From Globodera rostochiensis (taxonomy: Eukaryota > Nematoda > Chromadorea > Rhabditida > Heteroderidae): 64,000 nucleotides of DNA. This document shows positions 21,271 through 31,189 of the stretch, one piece after another. Under the pieces are notes generated by a model. It was given only the letters and a program-made list of their open reading frames with translations. It ran no database searches and had not been told where the DNA came from. The number at the start of each line of letters is the position of its first letter. The stretch's first letter is position 1. A program made the translations under genes and the position numbers. The stretch lies in contig JAEVLN010000005.1 in the NCBI GenBank assembly GCA_018350325.1, forward strand, positions 3,854,142-3,918,141, written 5' to 3'.

Positions 21271-22402
21271 TTTGCAACCATACTTCCCCCGGAACCGGAA
21301 GACTTTCGTTTCCGGGAAGCTCCCCACCAGGGCGAATGAATCCGCCGGCGGATCGCTAGTTGGCATCGTTTACGGTCAGAACTAGGGCGGTATCTGATCG
21401 CCTTCGAACCTCTGACTTTCGTTCTTGATTAATGAAGACATTCTTGCCAAATGCTTTCGCTGTAGTCCGTCTTGCTACGGTCCAAGAATTTCACCTCTCA
21501 CGTAGCAATACGAATGGCCCCGTTTGTCTCTGTTAACCATTATCTCGGTCAGCAAAACCAATAAAATCGGACCGAAATCCTCTTCTATTATTCCATGCAC
21601 GAACATTCAAGCGAAACGCCTGTTTGAAGCACTCTGATTTGTTCAAAGTAAACTCGCCAGCCCACCGACGCCGACCGGTGAAGGCCAACGCCGGGGAAAG
21701 ACCGGCAGAAAAGCCAACCGAACCAGTGCACACCCAGTGGGTGGACCGGCCGGCTAGCACAGATCCAACTACGAGCTTTTTAACCGCAGCAATAATTCTA
21801 TGCATTTTGAGAGCTGGAATTACCGCGGCTGCTGGCACCAGACTTGCCCTCTCATAGATACTCGTTAAAGGGTTTAAATTGTACCCATTCCGATGACCGG
21901 CCTCATAAGAGATCGGTCTCGTTATTTCTCGTCACTACCTCCTCATGTTGAGAGTGGGTAATTTGCGCGCCTGCTGCCATCCTTAGACGTAGTGGCCATT
22001 TCTCAGGCCCCTTCTCCGGAGTCGAACCCTTATCCTCCGTTACCCGTCATCACCATGGTAGTCAGGTACACTACCATCGAAAGTTGATAAGGCAGACACT
22101 TGAAAGACACGTCGCCGGTACAAGACCGTGCGATCAGCTTAGTTGTTCTGAGTCAACACTGGACGCCCGAAGGCGCTTGGTTTTGTGGCGAACAAATGCG
22201 CTCCGCTCTGGGGAGATTGGAGCTTTGGTGCATGTATTAGCTCTAGAATTACCACAGTTATCCAAGTAAGAAGTCAAGGTCAAGTAAATTATAGCTGGTG
22301 TAATGAGCCGTACGCAGTTTCCCTGTCTGGCAGGTTACACTTATACATGCATGGCTTAATCTTTGAAATGAACACATCAGTTCAGGCAGGATCAACCAGA
22401 TA
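20600..22402 (-). rRNA. 18S (small subunit) ribosomal RNA, apparently full length
   Basis: The minus strand begins 'tatctggttgatcctgcctg' at about 22402 and ends 'ggtgaacctgctgctggatc' then ATTA at about 20600, the universal 5' and 3' ends, about 1.8 kb. Conserved internal sites are present: the 'ccgcggtaattccagctctc' region near 21810-21830, the V4 helix region at 21600-21780, 'aattgacggaagggcacca' near 21236-21256, and 'cgtaacaaggtagctgtagg' near 20622-20642. I saw no obvious gap, so it could be a functional copy. It lies between the SprT-like gene and the SPRY gene, inside the Polinton's inverted repeats, as a single unit without 5.8S or 28S. Confidence 0.95.
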
Positions 22403-22490
22403 GCTGCTAGCGAGCGATGCCAACCGCCGCTATTACAGCCGTCTTGCGACGACGGAAAGTTTTAGTGCTCGGGTCCACTCATTTTGTATA
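22403..22490 (-). other. Short 5' external transcribed spacer remnant
   Basis: About 85 bp of GC-rich sequence ('gcgatgccaaccgccgctat', then 'acgacggaaag') abuts the 18S 5' end and stops abruptly at about 22490, where AT-rich DNA starts. This is the likely second junction of the captured rDNA. Confidence 0.55.
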
Positions 22491-23211
22491 ATGGATTTTT
22501 TGAGAATTGCTTTAAATTTAGAATGTTTTATTATTTTTTACAATATTTTATGCGTCTTAAATAATAGTTACACCGGAAAAACATTTTGACGGTTGAATCC
22601 AGGCCGGATGTATGTCCGGAAGTTAAACCTCTTTTTTTTTGTATTGTTAATCGATCGTTTTTTTAGTCTAGGCCGGATGTTTGCATTAAATTGACAATAT
22701 TTTTTATTTTGCATTGTTAACCGATCGTTGTTATAAATTTATGACAGAATAAATTACTACCAGACTGATTTTAGAAATATCATTAACATTTTATATCCTT
22801 TTTAAATTCTATATTTTTTTATTGTTTAACTCCTGATTTCTGTTTTTTTTTCATCTTCATTTTTTCGAATAAGTTTTTGAGCACTTTTTGTTTAATCGTT
22901 TCGTCCTTGGGTTTGTGTCCAATCGCTACATTTGTAGTAACGCAATTCGTCCTTCAATTTACGCAACATTTTGTGTAAATTGCAAATACTCTTTCTATGT
23001 CTCCGTTTTTAGTTGTTTAACGTAAAATTACTCCAAGAACATTTTTGCGATCGTTCGTATGGTAAAAAAACTGCGCCCCGGTTGCATCTTGCTTTGCTTT
23101 TTTTTATTTGTAAAAAAAACTTCTAACGTTACAATACATTTTTGCAATATAAAGGAGGTGTATACGTGGCTAAAATCAGCCCTTATTGCCCATTTTTTCT
23201 GGTGTGTCTAA
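22491..23211. other. AT-rich spacer between rDNA and SPRY gene
   Basis: No gene seen. A phrase of about 60 bp is imperfectly duplicated: 'aggccggatgtatg' with 'attgttaatcgatcgttttt' (22601-22660), and 'aggccggatgtttg' with 'attgttaaccgatcgttgtt' (22672-22735). The stretch 22860-23050 has a few GC-richer words but no frame I trust. Confidence 0.45.
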
Positions 23212-23825
23212 ATGGCCGACGATTTATTTGTGAAACGGGCTGAAACGTTTATTGTCGAACACGAGGGTTTTTATTATGGTGTGTTATTTAATGTTTGTAG
23301 GATATAGTTTTTAATGTTTTTTTTGTTCAGAACCGAAAACGTTTGTCCGCCACAAAGAAGAGTCATATTTTGAAACCAGTCTGCTGCGTAATAACGGGTA
23401 TAAAAAATAAATTTTTTTTTGTCTCAAAATTTTAATTTTAAGCAGCATTTGCGTTGGTTTCGTTCCAAGGAATGAAAATTCCGGTGTGGTAGGGTGGACG
23501 ACGTCCTCGTATGGGGTTGAAGGAAGTGGCGAGCTTCTCCGCGAGGGAGAGTTGGTACTGAAGATTCCGCCGTTTTCGGCGGGGGACACGATCGCCTGTT
23601 CTTGGGACAAAAAGAGTGGGCTTGTGAACTTCTTTCTGAACCGCGAAAGACTGGGTTTTTTTCGCGATAATATTTTTTTTTTGATAAACTTTTAAAGGAG
23701 AACAGCTTGTGGCGCCTGTTGATGCGCGAATGTTCCCAGCGGTAAGCCTTCTGTCACCGGGAGATCGTGTCGAGATTCGTTTCGACCCTCATTTACGTAA
23801 TTTATCGGGGGGATTTTGGGGATAA
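23212..23825 (+). CDS. SPRY-domain protein carried inside the Polinton
   Basis: Four exons, 23212-23278, 23331-23397, 23443-23654 and 23698-23825 (67+67+212+128 = 474 nt), give 157 aa with no stop; introns of 43-52 nt are GT-AG. The sequence fits a SPRY (B30.2-like) fold: SYFETSLLRNNG, then SGVVGWTTSSYGVEGSGELL, AGDTIACSWDKKSGLVNFFL and MFPAVSLLSPGDRVEIRF. There is no signal peptide (MADDLFVKRAETF), so it is not a typical secreted SPRY effector as it stands, although cyst nematodes have many SPRY genes. SPRY domains bind peptides; the partner is unknown. It ends 277 bp before the right TIR. It looks like a captured host gene, or a fragment of a larger one. Confidence 0.75.
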
Positions 23826-24102
23826 TTTGTTTTGTGTTTTTTTTATATTTGTTGATAAATGTTATTGTTGCTTTGGAAATTACACTGGTGTTTTTTTCCA
23901 ACAAATTTGTCGCTTTAAAAACGTCTCGAATGATTTTGGCTAAATAAACATTTTTTTATATGGCGCAATGTTATTAACGGCCTTCTCCATAATATATATG
24001 ATATTTTTGTAAAATTTTTAAATCTTCTATTGGTTTAATGTTTATAATGATTATTTTACGTGGTTATTAAAAAACGATATTGCTTGTAAAATAGGTCGTT
24101 TT

Positions 24103-24407
24103 AAAAAACAGTTTCGTATTTTGTCTTACAATAATAATTTCAAAAATCTGCCGCATATTTTCATTTAATATTTTTTACATGAAATCAAATGCGCGCCCCC
24201 TCTTCTTCCTTTCCGGCGCGCAAATCCCTCACGCGTGGTTGTACCTTCCCCCGCGCACGTGTGTGCGACCGACCCCCGCGCACGTGTGTGCGGCCGACCT
24301 CCCCCTGTGCGAATGTGAAGGGAAGGGAAAAAGGGTGGGGGCTGGGACTCACTTGTCCCCGCTTCCTGGTGTAAATTTTACACCCAAAAATTGGGCCTGA
24401 TACTCCT
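24103..24407 (-). repeat. Right terminal inverted repeat of the younger Polinton
   Basis: Reverse complement of 9903-10207, ending 'gggcctgatactcct' before CACATA. The phrase 'acaaatttgtcgctttaaaa' occurs in direct orientation at 10211 and at 23901, just inside both ends; it is not part of the inverted repeat. Confidence 0.93.
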
Positions 24408-24413
24408 CACATA
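24408..24413. other. Target site duplication, right copy (CACATA)
   Basis: Perfect match to 9897-9902 at the outer edge of the right TIR. Confidence 0.95.
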
Positions 24414-25745
24414 CCAAATTTAATTAGTGCGGCACACACCTGTAGTGTTTGTTGTGAGGATTACAATAGAGAATGTGATATTTGTGTTCCGGGTCCGAGG
24501 CTTATTACGTGGGCGGCATTAGAGGGAATTGACCCCCTGAGCGAATTTATTGAATGGATTTTGGGCTTTAAGGGGGTTGACACCGTTGCATTTGCGCATT
24601 ATGGAGGTAAAAATGTTTTTTAAAATAAAATCAAAATCGTCTTAAGGGCGTTACGATTCGCATTTTGTGCTTACGGGTTTGGCTGAAAAGGGATACGCGC
24701 CGGAGGTCTCGATGGCCGACTTGAAGATATACCAAATTCAGACGGGGAAGCTGTATATTCGTGACTTTGGTTTTGTGTTTTTAGGCTGTTAAGGCCTGCC
24801 TGGATGCTAAGTCAAAACAAACTTGCCGACCTTCCCAAAACACTGTTAAAATCCCCGCAAAACTTTACTTTCCACACAAATACAACAAAAACAAAAACTT
24901 CGGGATTAGACTGCCACAACTCCCTCCCTTTGATGATTATGGCCCCGGAACTATGTCAGAATTTTTAGGCGAACAACTTAAAATTTACTGCGAAAACGAT
25001 GTAAAAATACTTATGGCGGCGATTCTAAAATTTAGAAGATGGGTATTACAAAGGATGAGCAGACACCGCAAGGATACGATATATTGAAGCATAATATGAC
25101 GATAGCGAGCGATGTTATGAGTGTTTTTAGAGCCAAGTTTCTAAAGGCAAGGCACATCCCAATAATCCCCGAGGGGGGGTTTGAGAAGGCAGGAAATCAG
25201 AGTAAAATCGCTGTGAAGTATTTTGAGTGGCTGTCTTATAGAGATAGTGTGAAAGTCCGACATGCCGGAAATGGTGGATAGGTTGAATTTGGCGGAATGA
25301 AAGTAGACTGTGTAATTTGCGCACAGAAGAAAATTATCGAATTTCAAGGCTGTGTATTTCACGGATGCCCCAGATGTTATCGGCCTTGGACGAAAGGCCC
25401 GGACGGGAAAACAATGGAAGAAAAGCTTATAAAGACTGAGATGAAAATCGAAAGTTTGAGAGACCTTTGCAAAAATTTTAGTGTCGAGGAAGTTTGGGTA
25501 AGTATGCGCATCTTCTCAGAATGTTTTATGTCTGGGTAAGAAATTCAAAATTATAAACCCTTAAATTTTAGGAATGCGACGTTAAGGCAGAATTGAAGAA
25601 GAATGAGGAAATGAAGACTTTTTTTGACAATGTTTTGGATAAAGGGCCAATTAACCCACGGGATGCATATTCGGGGGGCCGGACAATGCCTTTTTGTTTG
25701 TATGCTGAGGCGTCGGAAAATGTGGAAATTACCATGTTCGATATT
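24408..25745 (+). pseudogene. DNA polymerase B of the older Polinton, middle part after the insertion
   Basis: It begins with the second CACATA and continues the frame (HIPNLISA, WILGFKGVDTVAFAHYG). Then come an intron, exonuclease II region (RYDSHFVLTGLAEKGYAPEV), KIPAKLYFPHKYNK, exonuclease III (YCENDVKILMAAILKF), the nuclease-like insert (FQGCVFHGCPRCYRPWTK) and GRTMPFCLYAEASE. It stops being alignable at FDI, right before palm motif A. There are several frame changes (near 24785, 24960 and 25035) and a TAG at about 25278. Motifs A to C and the C-terminus are missing, so the right half of the old element is lost. Confidence 0.85.
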
Positions 25746-26235
25746 TTAGCATATATAATAGTATGTAACGTATTCCAGTTTTTCGAGTTTCCGGACATTT
25801 TGAGTCCGGAATTCCGGACTTTTTGGCCAAAAAAATCCGCACATTTCCGGAAATTTTTACAAAAATTGGTGGATTGTTTGGAGCAGTTATCCAAACACTA
25901 GGCAGCTGCGTTGATTTGTTTTCAAAATGTCTCCATTAATCTCAGCTTTAGTACCTATGTTATTTTCATGTATTTTTTAATTTTAATAATTTCTTCATAT
26001 TTTTCTAAAGTTTGATATCTCACAAAAAGAGATCGACGATACATAAGTAGTTGTTTTATTTTCGACCTTCGGCGCCGTATTTTTGACTATTGGAATCGCG
26101 ACCCTGATCGGAATAAGCTTCGCGATCAACAACAATGTGTTCAAGTGGTGGACTTTTTTTATTTGGATTTTTAAATTTTTGTGCTTTATTTTTGAAATTT
26201 TTTAGTTAGTTAAGTGGAAAGAATTAAGTGAGCAT
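25746..26235. other. Spacer after the polymerase relic
   Basis: The polymerase similarity ends abruptly. The stretch 25765-25860 is rich in 'ttccgga' words like those in the MITE at 42327. No gene seen. Confidence 0.4.
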
Positions 26236-26400
26236 TAGAGACCGGACAGGATTTTCCAGGACTCCTGATCCGGAATCCTGGTATTTTCGTCGAAGCAACA
26301 GGATCAGGATATCCTGAAAACAGGATTTTTAATCCTGGTAAATCCTGATCCTGGCCATTTTCAAACCCTGATCCCGACTTTTTCAAAATCCCGGTCTCTA
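26236..26400. mobile_element. Short hAT-like MITE, 165 bp
   Basis: The ends are 'tagagaccgg' and its complement 'ccggtctcta'. Flanking 8-bp sequences GTGAGCAT (26228-26235) and GTAAGCAT (26401-26408) differ at one base, fitting an 8-bp target duplication. The inside is filled with 'cctgatcc' words. No coding capacity. A partial end ('ccggtctctaatag') recurs near 36630. Confidence 0.7.
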
Positions 26401-26942
26401 GTAAGCATGCTTAATATTACACAAAGGGATTGCGCAAATGATGATTTTAACCGTTCAGTTGTAACTTCCCTAAAATTCAGATCTAAGTTACCAGCCGAAA
26501 TTTTATGTTCTCGAGGCACGAGGAGCTATTGAGCACGTCATACTGCAGAATTTGGCCGGGGTTTTCGTCCCCGACTTTTTGAAATTTTCGGGGTTTGCTG
26601 ATAAAACCCGATTCCCGACTGGTTTTTGTCCCCGACCCTTCACGACCCCGAGGGGTCGGGGAGCAACCCTATGAGATTAAAGCAGAACCAGAAATCGAAT
26701 TCTGGTCGCCGATGGAACAAAATTTTGGATTTGTTGTTAGACTGTTCGATGCTGTCGTTTACATCTGATGATCTCATATATGTTGTTATTTAAATAAGAA
26801 AACATCGCATTTATTGATTTTCGGAGAGACTCCAAAAGATGTTTATGTTTTATATTTGCATATTTATTGGGCTAAGAAATCACAATTTTAGTTATTTATT
26901 TTATTAACAACAAATTATATAAATCCCAACTTTTATCATAAA
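26401..26942. other. Spacer and 5' flank of HTH copy 3
   Basis: The stretch 26555-26665 is G/C rich with inverted 'cggggttttcgtccccgac' and 'ccgaggggtcggggagcaac' words, probably a small decayed inverted-repeat element. No gene seen. Confidence 0.4.
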
Positions 26943-28024
26943 ATGAATGAGTTTTGGATTTTAATTTTGGTGGCATTCTTTGTAACAAATTCACTCGACA
27001 AAGCCGAATCCGTACAATTATTTGATCAAATATTTGGAGAAGGCTGGTGGGACAATGCCAAAGCCGACGAATGGGATAAATTAACGCTTGAACAAAATTT
27101 CCATGAACAAATCGACCGGCAGGACACCCAACTTGGACAAATTGAACCCAATTCAAGTGATCAGATTGGACAAATTGAACCCAATTCAAGTGATCAGATT
27201 GGACAAATTGAACACAATTCAACTGATCAGCTTGGACAAATTGAACACAATTCAACTGATCAGAATCCTCCTCTCCCAGAGTCTGATCACTCTGATAATG
27301 CCGAAATAATAGAAAATATTACTTCAAACGAAATACGTAAAATTATCGACAAATTCCACGCAATGAAAGACGAATTTAAGCAAAAAGGAAAATATTCAAC
27401 AAAAGAATGGATTCAAATTGAGCAGAAAATTGCTAAACATTTGAAAGTCAATCGCTCAAAAATATATGAATGGAAAAAAGAATTTGGCCTAAGTCAAAAA
27501 ATGTATAACTTTGAGAAGAAAAAAGAAGAACGTAAACATTTAATAGAAAAATTTGATCAAATGAAAGCCGAGTTAACGCGGGCCGGATTCAAAAACTCTT
27601 ATAAGCAAGAAATTGATGAAACTGTCGCAAAAGAATTGGGCCTCAATTTTGGAACAATTTACAGGTGGAAAAGTGAACTTGGCCAAACCAGTGAGTATGA
27701 GACCAATTTTTTAAATTTATTTTAAAAATTCTTTTAGCACAACATAAACACTCCCACAGCGAACAAAAGGAATTGATGAATGTTTATTATAAAATTAAGG
27801 ACAAAAATCCCAAAATTAGTAATGAAAACATTGCCAAAATTTTGAAAATTGGAACAACCACTTTGAATAGATGGAAAAAGCAATTTAAACGAGAGCAATT
27901 TCATCCAAATTCTGTCGATGGACATTCTGTGGAAGAGAATGTCGCTCAAATAAATGTTCAGGAAAATGAAAACTCGAATTCGGAGATGCCCGATCTTTTC
28001 AAAAAGACCATTTTTCCAAACTAA
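26943..28024 (+). CDS. Secreted triple-HTH family, copy 3 (reference copy)
   Basis: Exons 26943-27690 and 27738-28024 (748+287 = 1035 nt) give 344 aa; the 47-nt intron has a GTGAGT donor. Residues 1 to about 18 are a signal peptide (FWILILVAFFVTNS). GEGWWDN lies near residues 35-41. An acidic repeat follows with QIEPNSSDQ-type blocks in four copies, ending NPPLPESDHS. Three HTH units follow: EQKIAKHLKVNRSKIYEWKK (about 155-180), VAKELGLNFGTIYRWKSELG (about 225-245), and in exon 2 ENIAKILKIGTTTLNRWKKQ. The HTH units resemble those of transposases and Psq/homeodomain-like proteins. A secreted protein with DNA-binding-like units would fit an effector acting in a host nucleus, but I know of no such assignment. 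It has a unique C-terminus (MPDLFKKTIFPN). Confidence 0.85.
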
Positions 28025-28344
28025 AGTGCTCATTTCAATAATCTATATTTAAATGTTTTCTACCTTCAAAATTTTGGCGTGATGTTAACAAAAACTGAAA
28101 ATAATATATGAAATCTTCATACACATATGATTCGGGGTGCAGTTTAATTGCAATAATTTTTTTTGCATTTTAATTTATGTGAGTAAATTTCCGGAACTCT
28201 AATAATGCTTCGAAATGATTATGTTTTAATATCGTAATAGTTTAAAGGCTTTAGTTTAGAAAATTATGACTTTTTGAGGGTAATGGGTTAATTTAAAAAC
28301 TTTGAAAATAAAGTCTTGATCTTGACTCGAGAAAAGTCAATGGT

Positions 28345-28500
28345 TTTTTGGGTCTCTGCCTCTGTATCGAGTCTCGAAGTCAAGTCTCGGGCTCGAGTCT
28401 CGAAGTCAAGTCTCGGGCTCGGTCTCGAAGTCGAGTCTCGGGCTCAAGTCTCGAAGTCAAGTCTCGGGCTCGGAACTCGAAGTCAAGTTCGGGCTCGACC
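28345..28500 (+). repeat. Minisatellite of 'tctcgggctcg / tctcgaagtcaag'
   Basis: About five units of 24-33 bp built from 'cgagtctcgaagtcaagt' and 'ctcgggctcg'. Loose relatives of the word occur at 41735-41780 and 56105-56145. The frames through it are products of the repeat. Confidence 0.75.
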
Positions 28501-29630
28501 AAGAGGTTTGTACGGTGTGAGGAGGGTCGCTCAAAGGCATTCTATTCCTTTCCACTAAAACTTCCCAACCGGTGCCATTTGAACCTCTTCGATTATCCTT
28601 TACCCAATCTATGCCCGTTATAAGCTGTTTTTACGCCCTCCGGGCTCATTTAATTTTTTACTTTTATCCTGTCGACCCGAGCAATAAAGGCTAATGCAAA
28701 TTGGATGCCTGATTGGAGTTTGGAGAGGGGACTTTTTGGGGTCCAGGTCCCGGCTTTCCTCTAAAACTCTTTTAACTCGCCCCTCTAAAGTATACCTAAG
28801 CCATGACCATGACTGTGTATGAATAAGGAACTGTCACGTAAATAACAAAAATGTTTTATGATAATTGTCGCGACTCAAACCAAAATGGATTGCCCCGGTG
28901 GGCAAATTTGTTTTAGCCGGAAAAGGGTTCCCTGGGGGCAGGGAGGATGTTGAACCAACTGGGAATTGTACCGTTTCATTTCTTTATTTCGTCAATGTTC
29001 CAGGGGAAATTGTATCGGTTAAAGCACTGGGAGTGATGTGAACGGTGTGGATAGGAAAACGGCGGAGGGATCAAAAAGGTTGGAGAATGGTTGACATAGG
29101 GAAAATGGAGCAGTGTCAGCCGGCCCGAACTGAACTGGCCGGGGAGTAAAGAGTGTTGGCTTAAATAGCCAATGATTTCTCGTTAATACTAGATTAAGAA
29201 TTGTGGAAACGTCGGGAATCGTTGACGTGGGAAAGGCCGGGGGGGCGTGGGAAATGGATTTCGAGATCTGCGACATAATTAAAGAAATTTAAATTTTAGT
29301 TACACTATAAACAAATAATTCAGGGAAACCAAGTACCTAATACTTTGAACTCATTTTTTGTTGGCCATTTTGCGACCAAATATGAAAGCTCATAAAAACC
29401 CTTTAATTTGCAACTTTCTTCACTGTAATTCACTAAATTAAAAAAATTCAAATCTCTGCTTTAAACTCGGAGAAAAAAAAGAATTTTAACGCTAAAGAAT
29501 CCATTTTTGGAAATACCGTATGGTTTTTTTATCAACTGATTGCCAAATATGAAAGAATAGGAACACGTAAAAGGCGTTACTAAGTTAGGTAATTTCATCA
29601 AAGTATTTTTTCAAATGATTGGTCATTCAT
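28501..29630. other. Stretch without a recognised gene
   Basis: Mixed composition. The minus-strand frame 29019-29276 has no motif. Nothing else seen; 29300-29630 is probably the 3' flank of copy 4. Confidence 0.4.
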
Positions 29631-30581
29631 TCAAATACTCCCTAATTTCGAGTTCACAATTTCCTGAACATTTGAACCAGCGGCATTCTCTTCCACAGAT
29701 AGTCCATCGACAACATTTGGATGCAGCTTTTTCCATCTACGCAAAGTGCTGACATCAATTTTCAACCTTTTGGCAATGTTCGCGTCACTAATTTTTGGCA
29801 TTTTGTCATTAATTTGATAATAACGTTTCAACAATTCTTTTTGTTCGTTGTGGGAGTATTTATTGTGGTTTGGTGCTGTAAAAGATTTTAATTAATATAA
29901 ATAAATAAATAAAAAATTGTGCTCAAAATACTCACTGGTTTGGCCAAGTTTTCGTTTCCAATCGTAAATTGTTCTATAAGTTATGCCCAATTCTTTTGCG
30001 ACAGTTTCATCAATTTGGTGATGATAAGCGTTTTTGAATCCGTCCCGCTTTAACTCGGCTTTCATTTGATCAAATTTCTCCACTAGATTTTTTCGCTCAT
30101 TTTTTTCATAGGGCACTTTTTGAGTTAGGCCACATTTTTGTTTTAGTTCTTTTATTTTGCGCTTGGCTTTTAAATGATTAGCAATTTTTTCCTCAATTTG
30201 AGTTCTTTTTTTTGTTGAATATTTTCTTTTTTGCTTACATTCGTATTTCATTTTGGGTTCAATTTGTCCAGATTGATCAGACTCTGCGAGAGGAGGATTC
30301 TGATCAATTGAATTGGGTTCAATTTGTCCAGAGTGATCAGACTCTGCGAGAGGAGGATTCTGATCAGTTGAATTGGGTTCAATTTGTCCAATTTGGGTGT
30401 TCTGCCGGTCGATTTCGTAATGGAAATTTTGTTCAAGCGTTAATTTATCCCATTCGTCGGCTTTGTCTTTGTCCCACCAGCCTTCTCCGAATATTTCATC
30501 AAATAATTGTACGGTTTCAGCTTTTTCGAGTGAATTTGTTGCGAAGAATGACACCAAAATTAAAATCCAAAATTCTTGCAT
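29631..30581 (-). CDS. Secreted triple-HTH family, copy 4
   Basis: Exons 30581-29936 and 29875-29631 (646+245 = 891 nt) give 296 aa. The signal peptide is FWILILVSFFATNS. There are two full 20-residue repeat blocks (ending NPPLAESDHSG, NPPLAESDQSG). HTH 1 is eroded: helix spacing is shortened to ANHLKAKRKIKELKQKCG, without the usual KIYEWKK. HTH 2 (VAKELGITYRTIYDWKRKLG) and HTH 3 (DANIAKRLKIDVSTLRRWKK) are intact. The tail is VVDGLSVEENAAGSNVQEI. The frame is complete. Confidence 0.8.
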
Positions 30582-31189
30582 TTATTTGGAAAACAATCTC
30601 TAAATTTAAGGAGCTTTATTCCAATTAATTTAATAACTTGCATAAAAGTCGACATAAAATTGTTAATATTTTGTAATAAAGAATTTTCTCAAAATTATAT
30701 TACAATTTAAAAAATATTAAATATTCTCCAAAATTTTAGAGGTCAAATTTTTGTTTTTTGAAAAACGGAACGGTTCGACTCGATCGTGGGCAACAAAATG
30801 GATTTAACGCAGTTTGCAGTAAGTTTCTGATATGCCGAAAAATTTTGAATTTTCGATGGCAATTTGTTAGAAAATTTTCAGCCAATTTTTAAAAAAATAT
30901 GGAAATTTTGAGGCTTTTAAGAATGTGAGGGGCCTAACGGCGCCGGGAAGTTTTTTTATTTTAACGGAGGTCGGGTTTGCGGGGTTATAAGTGTCGGGAA
31001 ATTGCCTAAATTTGAGGGGTCGGGGTTTCAACCCTAATTAAAAGTAACCAGTGACCTGTGAGCACTGTTATTAGTTAATTAGTTTTTTTGGTACTGAAAT
31101 GGCCAAGTCGATTTGAACAATGAGTCCAGCGCGCTCCGCGCGGCTTTTTTCCCTCTTGGCATTTTCTATTTTGGGCAGTCCTTTTGAAT
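30582..31189. other. 5' flank of copy 4 and spacer
   Basis: No gene. Around 30925-31040 is a GC-richer piece ('gggcctaacggcgccgggaa', then 'aggtcgggtttgcggggtt', 'gtcggggtttcaaccct'), another relative of the dispersed GGCGCCG element. Confidence 0.4.

Larger units (their letters stand above)
9903..24407. mobile_element. Younger Polinton/Maverick element (14,505 bp), nested in an older one
   Basis: The element is bounded by 305-bp inverted repeats that start AGGAGTATCAGG and end in the complement, with 6-bp duplications outside. Polinton ends typically begin with AG and contain AGTAT. Gene order from the left: integrase (plus), C2H2 protein (minus), an integrase tail relic (plus), four small minus-strand genes, polymerase B (minus), pre-polymerase gene (minus), SprT-like protease (minus), 18S rDNA segment (minus), SPRY gene (plus), right TIR. 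Its length is at the short end for Polintons. I recognise no capsid gene, packaging ATPase or adenovirus-type protease; the rDNA/SPRY block sits where more element genes might be expected. Polymerase and integrase are intact, and the TIRs seem nearly identical, so the insertion looks young. Confidence 0.93.

Noticed and set aside
20600..22402. Several open frames on both strands over this stretch (for example 20602-21042, 21533-21838)
   Set aside because: They lie within the 18S rRNA gene and are chance frames of conserved rRNA sequence.
23212..23825. Calling the SPRY gene a secreted SPRYSEC effector
   Set aside because: No signal peptide is present at the supported start; only the SPRY domain itself can be claimed.
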